Of a stretch of 64,000 bases of DNA, positions 1-7,450 are shown in pieces. Made by a program: the position numbers and the translations under genes. The DNA comes from Crocinitomicaceae bacterium (lineage in GTDB: Bacteria > Bacteroidota > Bacteroidia > Flavobacteriales_D > Crocinitomicaceae). How positions within the stretch are numbered: the stretch's first letter is position 1; every line of letters starts with the position of its first letter. Location of the stretch: NCBI GenBank assembly GCA_018402525.1, contig JAGYIR010000009.1, forward strand, positions 1 through 64,000, read 5' to 3'. The notes below the pieces were generated by a model that had not been told where the DNA came from, searched no databases, and saw only the letters and a program-made list of their open reading frames with translations.

Positions 1-2
1 GT

Positions 3-110
3 ACGGTCGTTTTTATCGATAATGGCCAGTTGTTGCGCTTGCCGTAATATTGGACCGCATGTTAGAAAAGTGCATTCATTGTCTGTTTTTATTACAACAA
101 CACCTCCGGT
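3..110 (-). other. Unassigned open frame running off the left edge
   Basis: Reading leftwards on the minus strand, a frame stays open for 36 codons from a stop at 111-113 to the window edge. It encodes a protein-like segment (VVVIKTDNECTFLTCGPIL and onward). No ATG, GTG or TTG start is present in the open part, although a GGAGG sits near its beginning. It could be the N-terminus of a gene whose start is disrupted, or chance. I do not recognise the family. Confidence 0.2.
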
Positions 111-250
111 TTAGTTCAATCAATTTACTGTTGATGTTTCTTCACAATGTCTGCTTCCTGTATTATCCATGCTTCCGTCTAAATACACCTTGAAAGATGG
201 TTAGTTGCATCCTTTGAAAAGTGTTGAAGAAAAAGAAAACATGTTCCTTA

Positions 251-607
251 CTACATCCTCAACATATCATTCGGCGAAGTACACATCATCGCTTTATCGC
301 GGTACATTGCTAGCGGTGCACGTAACAACTCGGGTTTGTGCAACAAGATTTCGTACCATTCTGGAGCGGTGTAGCCTCTTCCTCGCAATTCGCTTTGATA
401 GTAAGGGTTTGATTTGTCTACAATGGCGCAAGGTTCCATTTCTAGTTTATCCAAAAACAGCATGAACAATGTTTCAGAAATACGCACGGATGTCAAATCT
501 TGTCTGTTGATTTTCACACCCAACGTATGTGCCATTGCCAACGTTTTACGGTCCAATTCTCGGTGACTGTTGTACAGTAATGTAAGCTCTCTTTTATCAA
601 AATACAT
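251..607 (-). CDS. ArsC/Spx-like thioredoxin-fold protein lacking the catalytic Cys
   Basis: The 118-residue product resembles the arsenate reductase-like (ArsC/Spx) family. It has the family's C-terminal pattern: IVDKSNPYYQ, then an RGRGYT stretch, then EWYEILLHKPELLRAPLA and a final KAMMCTSPNDML. ArsC enzymes carry a Cys in the first loop after strand 1 (CxxS-type). Here that loop reads YNSHRELDRKTLAMA, so the catalytic Cys is absent and arsenate reduction by the usual mechanism is unlikely. Length matches the family (about 115-120). It stands alone, with noncoding DNA on both sides. A regulatory or thiol-independent role is inference; the exact function is unknown. Confidence 0.6.
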   Translation of the reverse strand: MYFDKRELTLLYNSHRELDRKTLAMAHTLGVKINRQDLTSVRISETLFMLFLDKLEMEPCAIVDKSNPYYQSELRGRGYTAPEWYEILLHKPELLRAPLAMYRDKAMMCTSPNDMLRM

Positions 608-1235
608 AAGGCGGTGTTTTTGGGATTCCCAGTAATATAAGGCAATTTATGCTGAATAGCAAGTTAATTTATGCTAAATGAATATTGACCGTGGTAGGGA
701 TGAGGGGTGGTTTTGTGGGGGTTAAGGGGGGGGGTAATTGTTGGAGCAATGATTCACTATTTCAACCTTACAGTTCTTATCTTACTTTTTTTCATCGCCC
801 ATAAAAAAGAGCAAGCACCGCTTGTGAAGATGAGAGAAAGCACTGCTTTCGATTACCGTTCGGGAAGAACGGTAGGCTGGAGGAAGCAAAAAAGTCTAGC
901 GCTGCATTTTGTTTTTTTGAAAAACTTACATTTCGGATAATCAAAAGCTATCGCTTTTTCTTCTTACCCAAACTCGCCAACACCGTTAACAAAGCAGAGC
1001 TTAAGAAACAAAGAGCTATTTTCAATATATACGAGGTGTTCTTCCCGAACACTATCGAAAGCTATCGCTTTCTCTTTTGCAAAACAAAATAAGGCGCGGT
1101 CCTTAATCTCGCTTCGAAAAATTAATTATCTGAAAAGTGATCATTTATTGCATGGGCTTCTTTCTTCGGTTGACTAGAATGTGAGATTACAATGAAATAT
1201 ACAAGCGAAGAAGAAAAAATAGATAAACTAAACCC
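608..1235. other. 628-nt gene-free region rich in palindromes
   Basis: No convincing gene is seen. A plus-strand frame at 707-940 has odd composition and no family resemblance. The region holds a G-rich run near 709-737, and between 832 and 1075 a set of short perfect palindromes described in a separate entry. The right part (1080-1235) is AT-rich with nothing recognisable. Confidence 0.6.
836..1072. repeat. Inverted pair of hairpin blocks (REP-like palindromes)
   Basis: Five perfect small hairpins are visible: GAAAGC-ACT-GCTTTC (836-850), TACCGTTC-GGGAA-GAACGGTA (854-874), AAAAGC-TATC-GCTTTT (943-958), GTGTTC-TTCCC-GAACAC (1036-1052) and GAAAGC-TATC-GCTTTC (1057-1072). The first two hairpins recur in inverted order and orientation as the last two, so the block as a whole is also an imperfect inverted repeat. 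The stem of the second hairpin differs between the arms (CCG/CGG versus TG/CA) yet stays base-paired in both. Confidence 0.6.
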
Positions 1236-2012
1236 CTACCCCTCCTGAAACGATTTATCCTTTGAATATTGAATTTCTTTTTTATTGTTTCGGCGCGGTA
1301 TAGTTTTCCCAGTCAGGTAAATTTTGGAATAATCGTACAGCAATATAAAAATCATGAAGAAAGCCACATAGAAGAACACTTTAAACTCATAATAATTGAT
1401 GATGCTTCCTGCAAGAATACCACCGCTTGTGTATGCTACTGCGATTCCGAGCAACAACTTGAATTTTTGAACGACTTCAGGCTTGTTGCGGTACTCTGCC
1501 TTCGTGAGTAAAGAAAGATGAATCGCCAAGTCAGTTGTAAGACCAGTCAGGTGTGTGGTTTTAATGACAAAATTTGAAATACTCGCCGTCAGTCCATTTT
1601 GCAAACCCATTGAGAACAAAAGAATGGCAACTAAAAACTCTGTCTCCATCAATGTTTCTGAATAAAAGTAATGCCCATAAACGCCTACTGCTAGAAAACA
1701 CATGATTTCAAGGATAATCGGAATGGCATGATTCAAGAAAACACGTTTTTTATTTCCATTAATCACAATGCTGTTGGCAATGAAACTACCGAAGAAGAAC
1801 AAGAAAATCCAACTAAAAACCACGAGTACTTGAAACCATTTACCATTGGCAATTTCTTCAGCTAAAATGGCGTAGTGACCTGTCACATTCGATGCAAAGG
1901 AAAAAAACAGTACAAGTGCAGACACATTGACCATCCCAGCAGTAAACGCTGTTAATGTTCCCAACTTAAAGTTGTCTAAAAAACTTCTACTATTACTATA
2001 TTTTCTGAGCAT
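1236..2012 (-). CDS. YoaK-like (DUF1275) integral membrane protein
   Basis: The 258-residue product is strongly hydrophobic, with about six membrane segments, and begins with a short cytoplasmic stretch followed by GTLTAFTAGMVNVSALVLFF. That opening and the segment ASISNFVIKTTHLTGLTTDL match the DUF1275/YoaK family, an inner-membrane family of unknown transport or sensing function. It is the last gene of a three-gene minus-strand operon (universal-stress-like protein, small anchored protein, this gene) with gaps of only 3 and 6 nt. The promoter of that operon has a likely response-regulator operator, so this protein is probably part of an envelope stress response. The substrate is unknown. 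Confidence 0.8.
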   Translation of the reverse strand: MLRKYSNSRSFLDNFKLGTLTAFTAGMVNVSALVLFFSFASNVTGHYAILAEEIANGKWFQVLVVFSWIFLFFFGSFIANSIVINGNKKRVFLNHAIPIILEIMCFLAVGVYGHYFYSETLMETEFLVAILLFSMGLQNGLTASISNFVIKTTHLTGLTTDLAIHLSLLTKAEYRNKPEVVQKFKLLLGIAVAYTSGGILAGSIINYYEFKVFFYVAFFMIFILLYDYSKIYLTGKTIPRRNNKKEIQYSKDKSFQEG

Positions 2013-2018
2013 GGTGTG

Positions 2019-2501
2019 TTATTTTACTTTTTTTAATATAATTTGAACAATACCTCTTGCATGGGTATCGTTCTCGAAATGCAAAATCATTTCGTCATTC
2101 GTGATTTTCCGAATCTGGTAGAACTCCTTGTCCTGGTTGTCGTAATGAAGTTTCAGAATATGTCCTCTACCTTTCATTCTCCAGTTCAAATCCACGGTCT
2201 CCTGATTTTTTTTCTCCAACCGAAGATTCGAATTTTTATCAAAAATCCATGTCTCTGATTGATGAAAGTGAAGTCCTTGGGAGATACTCTCCTTGATCTC
2301 ATCGTTAAGTACAACGGGGAAATCTAGGGTAGAATCATTTTTATCGAGCTTGTCATACTTCCATGAAACCTCCTTCCAAGTTCCAGTGATTAATTTCTCA
2401 GGATGCTTTAGATTACCTGTAAAGGCGGACAAAACAATGAACAGGATTAGAAGTCCGATAGCGGACAACGAAGAAATATATACAACTCTAACAATCCTCA
2501 T
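2019..2501 (-). CDS. Membrane-anchored lipocalin-like small protein
   Basis: The 160-residue product has a single N-terminal membrane segment (about residues 9-29, SSLSAIGLLILFIVLSAF) followed by a soluble domain outside the membrane. The soluble part opens with LITGTWKEVSW and continues with alternating beta-strand-like segments (SETWIFDKNSNLRLE, LNWRMKGRGHILKLHY). This resembles the lipocalin-like ligand or stability domains common in Bacteroidota; the resemblance is general, not family-specific. It lies between a UspA-like gene and a DUF1275 gene in one operon. No catalytic residues are evident. Confidence 0.6.
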   Translation of the reverse strand: MRIVRVVYISSLSAIGLLILFIVLSAFTGNLKHPEKLITGTWKEVSWKYDKLDKNDSTLDFPVVLNDEIKESISQGLHFHQSETWIFDKNSNLRLEKKNQETVDLNWRMKGRGHILKLHYDNQDKEFYQIRKITNDEMILHFENDTHARGIVQIILKKVK

Positions 2502-2504
2502 AAG

Positions 2505-2987
2505 CTAAGCATTAAACAATTGCAAGATGGCACTCGGAGAGTACTCTTCTACTTCTTGATTCCAGACAACTGTAACGGTTTGCATTTTCAATTTGATCAG
2601 GTTGGTGTACAAAAATTTAATATCCTTGTGTTTACCAACTACGCTTTCTTTCGAAGGAACGTAAGCCTTTTCAACCTGATTTGCATCGGTAAAATTTCTA
2701 AAGGCCGCTTTCGTGAAGCCATAAAACGGTTCAATTCGAATCGAATCAATAACCTCTGAAAAACGACTTTTCAAAATATCCAAACCTTCATTGAATGTTT
2801 CATTTGCATACGAAGAAATCAATGTTGTCTTGGACAAAAACAACAAATCGGTAATTGAATCACCTAAATTGCACTCAAATACCAATATATAATTTCGTTT
2901 TTCATCTTTGTGATCTTTAAGGGCTTGTTTCAACAAGTTAAGTGATGCAACTGTAAAATCTGTAGGGATTAAAATGGAATCTTTCAT
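2505..2987 (-). CDS. Universal stress protein (UspA)-like protein
   Basis: The 160-residue product begins MKDSILIPTDFTVASLNLLK, the typical first strand and helix of UspA/HUP proteins in Bacteroidota (ILIPTDFS...). The usual C-terminal ATP-binding motif G-2x-G-9x-G(S/T) is not seen, so this may be a non-nucleotide-binding member. It is the first gene of an operon with an anchored lipocalin-like protein and a DUF1275 protein. About 60 nt upstream of the start are two tandem pairs of ATTAGAA repeats, so expression is probably governed by the adjacent two-component system. Confidence 0.6.
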   Translation of the reverse strand: MKDSILIPTDFTVASLNLLKQALKDHKDEKRNYILVFECNLGDSITDLLFLSKTTLISSYANETFNEGLDILKSRFSEVIDSIRIEPFYGFTKAAFRNFTDANQVEKAYVPSKESVVGKHKDIKFLYTNLIKLKMQTVTVVWNQEVEEYSPSAILQLFNA

Positions 2988-3007
2988 AACGTTTGCTTAA
3001 TTTTTTA

Positions 3008-3015
3008 CGAAGTTA
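3008..3015 (-). promoter_or_regulatory. Near-consensus -7 element for the Usp operon
   Basis: On the minus strand this reads TAACTTCG, one mismatch from the Bacteroidota -7 consensus TAnnTTTG. It would put transcription start about 15 nt before the UspA-like start codon. The ATTAGAA boxes then begin about 33 nt upstream of it, where an activator would sit. A weak -7 box next to an operator suits an activated promoter. Confidence 0.35.
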
Positions 3016-3047
3016 GAGCCAACAGTTAAGAGGGGAATAAGAACAGA

Positions 3048-3095
3048 ATTAGAATGTCATTAGAAAAAATGAATGAAATTAGAATGGGATTAGAA
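3048..3095 (-). promoter_or_regulatory. Probable response-regulator operator: two tandem direct-repeat pairs
   Basis: ATTAGAA occurs at 3048-3054, 3059-3065, 3078-3084 and 3089-3095. Each pair has a 4-nt gap (11-bp period) and the two pairs are 30 bp apart. OmpR/PhoB-family regulators are known to bind such 11-bp-period direct repeats as head-to-tail dimers. The site lies between the histidine kinase gene and the UspA-like operon, just upstream of that operon. The neighbouring response regulator is the obvious candidate binder (inference). Confidence 0.6.
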
Positions 3096-3139
3096 ACCGA
3101 ATAACTGGATGATATTCACCCGACATAAACGATTTTTTT

Positions 3140-4522
3140 TTAATCAATTACACCTGCAAACTTCTTGGGTAGACGTATTTCAATAACCGTACCTTTGTTG
3201 ACAACCGAATTCACTTTTATTTCACCATTGTGAATTTTAATGATATTTCTGGTCAAAGGAAGTCCAATGCCGTATCCTTCAAAATTTGTGGTATTGGATG
3301 CCCTAAAGAACGGATCGTAGATGAACTTGATCTCGTCTTCTGGAATACCTATACCTGTATCAGTGACAAAAATGATTAACTTATCAGATGACATACCCAG
3401 TGAAATAGTTACCAGCTGATTGTTTGAGTATTTGTAGGCATTCAATACAATATTACAAAGTGCTAAGTGCAACAACTGTTCGTTTCCAGAAATTTTCAAT
3501 TTCATAGGACTGTCAGGAAGCAGCGAAAAGTCGATGTGCACCTTGTTATCTGGATGAAGTCGATTCACCGTCTCCTTGACATCCATAATTAATTGATCGA
3601 CGCGGACGAGTTTAAAAACAAGTTGCTTTCCGTTGAAGGCCGTTTGAGCTAAGAATAGCAACGCTTTGGTTTTCTTGTTCAATTTCTCAGCCTCTACCAA
3701 AATACTGTTCAATGATTCAACGTATTCCTCTGTACTTCGAATCCGTGTTAGCGCTACATCCGCCTCTCCAATGATGGAGGTCAAAGGGGTATTCAACTCA
3801 TGCGATGCATTGCTAATGAAATTACTTTGCGTTTCAAAACTTGTCTCCAAGCGATCCAACATATTGTTAAAGGCGTTTGCCAGCTCACTCATTTCATAAT
3901 CTTGATCTTTGTATTCCAATCGCAAATACAGTTTATCAGACCCAATGTTCGCGACCTGTTGTGTAATGTTTTTAACTGGAACAATCATACGCCTAGAAAG
4001 CCAATACGAGAGTAAGACAATAATGACACTGCTGATCAACAAGGAAATAAAAATAATGGAGCGCAAATAATTCATGTGGTGCTCGTAATAGTAATTATGT
4101 GCCGACGTAATCACTAAATACGGGACATTGTTCTCCGATAAGAAATAAATTCCACAATAAAACGTATTGTCCTTTTGATAGGTCCCAGAAGAGGCTTTCG
4201 AAATACTTTTTAGAAGTTGAACTGGAAGATTATTTTCATCCGCCAATTCCTGCCGTGATTTACCTGATTCGAGTTGAATGATAAATTGTTCCTCATTCAC
4301 CAATTCCTCTAAATATTCACCTTTAAACTCTCGAATCAAATCGCCAGAATTATTTGAGTCCAACTCACTTCTCGCAGTGGAAAAAGATCGAATTTCCAAT
4401 CGTTTATAAAAATCAGTAAACGAATAATCAGAAATAAAAACATAAATCACACTTACAAATGCGACAATCAAGCCGAAGATTACGGATGAAATAAGCAATA
4501 TGATTCGAGATCTTGTTTTCAT
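3140..4522 (-). CDS. Membrane sensor histidine kinase
   Basis: The 460-residue protein has TM1 at about 9-31, a periplasmic sensor region of about 120 residues, TM2 at about 155-176, a HAMP linker, then a HisKA domain with the H-box SNASHELNTPLTS (phospho-acceptor His241) and a HATPase_c domain with N-box NIVLNAYKYS, G1 box DTGIGIP and G2 box GYGIGLPLTRN. This is a classical orthodox kinase of the CusS/QseC type by layout. It overlaps the preceding response regulator gene by one base, so the pair is co-transcribed and translationally coupled. The signal sensed is not evident. The downstream stress operon with its repeat operator is the likely target. Confidence 0.92.
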   Translation of the reverse strand: MKTRSRIILLISSVIFGLIVAFVSVIYVFISDYSFTDFYKRLEIRSFSTARSELDSNNSGDLIREFKGEYLEELVNEEQFIIQLESGKSRQELADENNLPVQLLKSISKASSGTYQKDNTFYCGIYFLSENNVPYLVITSAHNYYYEHHMNYLRSIIFISLLISSVIIVLLSYWLSRRMIVPVKNITQQVANIGSDKLYLRLEYKDQDYEMSELANAFNNMLDRLETSFETQSNFISNASHELNTPLTSIIGEADVALTRIRSTEEYVESLNSILVEAEKLNKKTKALLFLAQTAFNGKQLVFKLVRVDQLIMDVKETVNRLHPDNKVHIDFSLLPDSPMKLKISGNEQLLHLALCNIVLNAYKYSNNQLVTISLGMSSDKLIIFVTDTGIGIPEDEIKFIYDPFFRASNTTNFEGYGIGLPLTRNIIKIHNGEIKVNSVVNKGTVIEIRLPKKFAGVID

Positions 4523-5208
4523 TATTCTTTTAGCACGTAGCCCATACCAATGATCGTATGAATGAGTTTTAAATCGGTTCCAGCAGTTAGCTTTCTGCGC
4601 AAGTAATTGACATAAACATCCACCACGTTGGTACCCAAATCAAAATCCACACCCCATACTTCTTCCAACATTTCCATGCGCGTAAGCACCCGTCGAGGGT
4701 TCTTCATGAACATTCTAAGCAGCTTGAATTCTGTAGATGTCAAAGAAATTTCTTCATCATCTCTCTTTACCGTTTTTGTCGTATCGTTTAATTCAATGGT
4801 TGAAAAGCGAAAAATTACCTCATCAGTACTTTCATTTCCAGCAGACGAATCTGCTCTTCTGAAAATTGATTTAACACGTGCGGTTAACTCAATGAATTTA
4901 AATGGTTTCACTAAATAATCATCAGCACCTGTATTCAACCCTAGCGCAACATTCTCTGCCGTCCCTAACGCTGTTAAAAGAATAATTGGGACTTGACTAA
5001 ACTCTCTGATTTTAGAACAAACCTCCAAACCGCTTATTGACGGAAGCATAATATCCAACAAAATTAAATGGTGTCGATTTTTTGAAAAAAGTTCAATCCC
5101 AACAATTCCATCATGCGCGACTTCAACATCAAAACCCTCTTCGCTAAGTCCTTTCTTTACAAAAGCACAAACGTGGGGATCATCTTCTATGATTAGAATC
5201 TTTTTCAA
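4522..5208 (-). CDS. OmpR/PhoB-family response regulator
   Basis: The 228-residue product has an N-terminal receiver domain with acidic pair E8/D9/D10, phospho-acceptor Asp52 (LILLDIMLP), the LLTALG Thr and the conserved Lys in DDYLVKPF. The C-terminal winged helix (about 130-226) has the typical ISLTSTEFKLLRMFMKNP and VDVYVNYLRRKL segments. It forms a pair with the histidine kinase gene directly after it. Its DNA-binding family recognises 11-bp-period direct repeats, which fits the ATTAGAA operator at 3048-3095. No such repeat pair is seen in its own upstream region. Confidence 0.92.
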   Translation of the reverse strand: MKKILIIEDDPHVCAFVKKGLSEEGFDVEVAHDGIVGIELFSKNRHHLILLDIMLPSISGLEVCSKIREFSQVPIILLTALGTAENVALGLNTGADDYLVKPFKFIELTARVKSIFRRADSSAGNESTDEVIFRFSTIELNDTTKTVKRDDEEISLTSTEFKLLRMFMKNPRRVLTRMEMLEEVWGVDFDLGTNVVDVYVNYLRRKLTAGTDLKLIHTIIGMGYVLKE

Positions 5209-5375
5209 ATCTTTTCGCTTAGAATTGTTGATTGAGGGTTAAAGATAAAATTTAAATTCTAGTTTGATGCGTTTACCTTATTGATTTGGATCGAATGTAA
5301 AGGGCTTCTGCATTTGGATTGATACTTTAAGTACAAAATTTAATCCGTGATTTTTTTTTCTATGGTTTACTGGTG

Positions 5376-5522
5376 TCCTCCCCCTGCGCCCCCTCCGAAG
5401 GGGGAAACGAGCCGTGTTCATTTACTTTTTTACTTCCGAGATTATACTGTTTAATAAGCTGAATACACAACTTATCGATGAAGGATTTAGATTCCCCCTT
5501 TGGAGGGGGCGCAGGGGGAGGA
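5376..5522. repeat. GC-rich 30-bp inverted repeat in the 5209-5566 gap
   Basis: The arms 5376-5405 and 5493-5522 are complementary over 30 bp with a single mismatch, separated by 87 nt of AT-rich DNA. The arms (runs of CCCCCTGCGCCCCCTCC type) contrast sharply with the AT-rich surroundings, and each can also fold on itself. A partial extra copy (AAAAGGGGAGGAC) follows at about 5534. The element fills most of the 358-nt gap between the response regulator and ABC-F genes. No protein gene is supported here; short translations of the arms are proline-rich artefacts. Confidence 0.75.
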
Positions 5523-5566
5523 TTCTGATTGTAAAAGGGGAGGACATGTAACAATGTACACCAAAT

Positions 5567-6121
5567 CTATACAAACTCCGACAACTCCAACCAACGATCC
5601 GTCTTCTCCTCCAATTCAGCCACAACCTTACCTATCTTCGTCCCAGCTTCCATCAAATCGTCGTTGGATGCTTCGGAACTTGAAAGTAAAAGTGTTAATC
5701 GTTCTTTTTCTGCTTCCAACGCCTCCATTTCCGCTTCGAGGGCATCAAATTCAGCTTTTTCCTTGTAGGAGAGTTTTTTCTTTTCTTTCGGTGCTTCCTT
5801 TGCAACTTCGGTAATCACTTTTGTGGGTTCCTCATCGACAATACCGTCTTGCTTGAATGCGCGTTCTTTCTCCTTCTGCGTTTTTCTGTAAACCGTGTAG
5901 TTTCCAAGTATGTCCTTCACTTCACCATTCCCCTCAAAAACAAGGAGGTGATCCACCATTTTATCCATGAAGTACCTGTCGTGGGATACAACAATCAAGC
6001 AGCCTTGGAAATTTCTTAGGTAATCTTCCAGTACACTCATTACGAAGATGTCCAAATCATTTGTTGGCTCATCGAGGATGAGGAAATTGGGGTTTTTCAT
6101 CAAGACCGTCATCAATTTCAA
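5567..6121 (-). CDS. ABC-F ATPase, C-terminal part (after frameshift)
   Basis: This frame holds the rest of the second ATPase domain of the ABC-F protein that begins at 7443. It opens directly after the signature motif with LKLMTVLMKNPNFLILDEPTNDLD (Walker B and D-loop), then the SHDRYFMDKMVDHLLVF switch region, and ends in the charged coiled-coil C-terminal domain typical of Uup-type proteins (KLSYKEKAEFDALEAEMEALE). The predicted ATG is internal rather than a true start. Joined to the upstream frame it gives a protein of about 625 residues, the family norm. Confidence 0.75.
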   Translation of the reverse strand: MKLMTVLMKNPNFLILDEPTNDLDIFVMSVLEDYLRNFQGCLIVVSHDRYFMDKMVDHLLVFEGNGEVKDILGNYTVYRKTQKEKERAFKQDGIVDEEPTKVITEVAKEAPKEKKKLSYKEKAEFDALEAEMEALEAEKERLTLLLSSSEASNDDLMEAGTKIGKVVAELEEKTDRWLELSEFV

Positions 6122-7443
6122 ACGGCGCTTCTCTCCCCACTCAACTTGTGCACAAAATTGTAGTGCATGCTTCGCGGAAAAAGAAATTTCTCTAAGAAAT
6201 GTGCAGCTGTCATTTGGCGCCCTTTCTCCAAGGGAATGTATTCTGCGATGTCGCGAATAACGTCAATCACCTTCTGGTCTTCATCGCACTCCAATAATTC
6301 TTGGTTGTAATACCCAAAAACGACCGTTTCTCCCACAACGACTTTGCCTGAGTCAACAGGTTCCAGTCCCATCAGCATATTTAAAAAGGTCGATTTTCCC
6401 GTTCCGTTGTTCCCAACGATGCCCATACGTTCTTGGCGTTGGAAGGAATAGCTGAGCTTGTTCAAAATCTTTAAATCACCAAACGCTTTTGTCACGTTGT
6501 GCATCTCCAAAATCTTCGTCCCCAAGCGCTCCATGAGCACAGGAATATCAATTTCATCCTTGTCGATGCGCTGCGAAGCGACTTTCTTCACCTCGTGAAA
6601 GGATTCAATTCGCGCTTTTTGCTTGGTTCCACGGGCCTTCGGTTGACGGCGCATCCATTCCAATTCTTTCTTAAAATGATTTTGCGCCTTCCCAATGGTC
6701 GATTCCAATTGCTCTTGTCGCTCTGCCTTTTTCTCAAGGTAGTACGAGAAATTTCCTTTGTATTTGTAAATGGTTTTGTCTTCCATTTCGAGAATCGTGT
6801 CACAGACAACTTCTAAGAAATACCGATCGTGCGTTACCATCAACAGTGTTGATTTCGATTTCGATAAAAACTCTTCCAACCATTCAATCATGTCGAGGTC
6901 CAGGTGATTGGTAGGCTCGTCCAAAATCAAGAAATCAGGTTCTGCGACCAATACTTTCGCTAGTGCCACGCGTTTTTTCTGTCCACCGGAAAGCGTATCA
7001 ATCAGTTTGCTAGTATCGTCGAGTTTCAGTACCGAAAGAATTTGACTCACCTTCACTTCAATGTCCCACGCATTCAATTCTGTCATCGCGCCAAACGAAT
7101 CTTCCACCAATTTCTCGTTCCCTGAAGACATAGCAATATTGTAGGCTTTCACGGCTTGTAATTCTGGCAGATCGTGCGAAAAAACTTCTTCCATGATCGA
7201 GTTTTTTGGATTCAAGTTCTCACTCTGTTCCATGAAAGCTACACGAATATCATTTCTAAAAACAATACGTCCACTGTCGATTTGCTCCTTGCCCATCAAT
7301 GCACGTAAAAGCGTCGTTTTTCCGCTACCGTTTTTCGCAACGATGGCCACTTTTTGTCCTTGGTCAATGCCAAAGGTCAAATCTTCAAATATAATGCGGT
7401 CACCAAATGACTTGGTGAGGTTTTCTACCGATAAATAATTCAT
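6118..7443 (-). CDS. ABC-F family ATPase (Uup-like), N-terminal part, frameshifted
   Basis: The 441-residue frame holds the first ATPase domain (Walker A region KNGSGKTT about 37-44, signature LSGGQKKR, Walker B FLILDEPTNHLD), the linker helices, and most of the second domain (Walker A GNNGTGKST). It ends KLSGERSAV, where the family reads KLSGGE(K/R)RRLKLM. Adding one base to the CCCC run at 6135-6138 restores LSGGEKRRLKLM and joins it to the downstream frame. ABC-F proteins are soluble translation factors or ribosome-associated ATPases, not transporters. The break in the signature motif would remove half of the second ATP site if real; a sequencing error is at least as likely. Confidence 0.85.
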   Translation of the reverse strand: MNYLSVENLTKSFGDRIIFEDLTFGIDQGQKVAIVAKNGSGKTTLLRALMGKEQIDSGRIVFRNDIRVAFMEQSENLNPKNSIMEEVFSHDLPELQAVKAYNIAMSSGNEKLVEDSFGAMTELNAWDIEVKVSQILSVLKLDDTSKLIDTLSGGQKKRVALAKVLVAEPDFLILDEPTNHLDLDMIEWLEEFLSKSKSTLLMVTHDRYFLEVVCDTILEMEDKTIYKYKGNFSYYLEKKAERQEQLESTIGKAQNHFKKELEWMRRQPKARGTKQKARIESFHEVKKVASQRIDKDEIDIPVLMERLGTKILEMHNVTKAFGDLKILNKLSYSFQRQERMGIVGNNGTGKSTFLNMLMGLEPVDSGKVVVGETVVFGYYNQELLECDEDQKVIDVIRDIAEYIPLEKGRQMTAAHFLEKFLFPRSMHYNFVHKLSGERSAV

Positions 7444-7450
7444 AAATACT

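Noticed and set aside
205-465. Plus-strand open frame of 86 codons
   Set aside because: It is antisense to the ArsC-like gene, whose protein has clear family motifs; this frame has none.
707-940. Plus-strand open frame of 77 codons in the first intergenic region
   Set aside because: Composition is not protein-like, it crosses the palindromic block, and no family is recognised.
5500-5814. Plus-strand open frame of 104 codons overlapping the GC-rich repeat
   Set aside because: It translates a repeat arm and the antisense of the ABC-F C-terminus.
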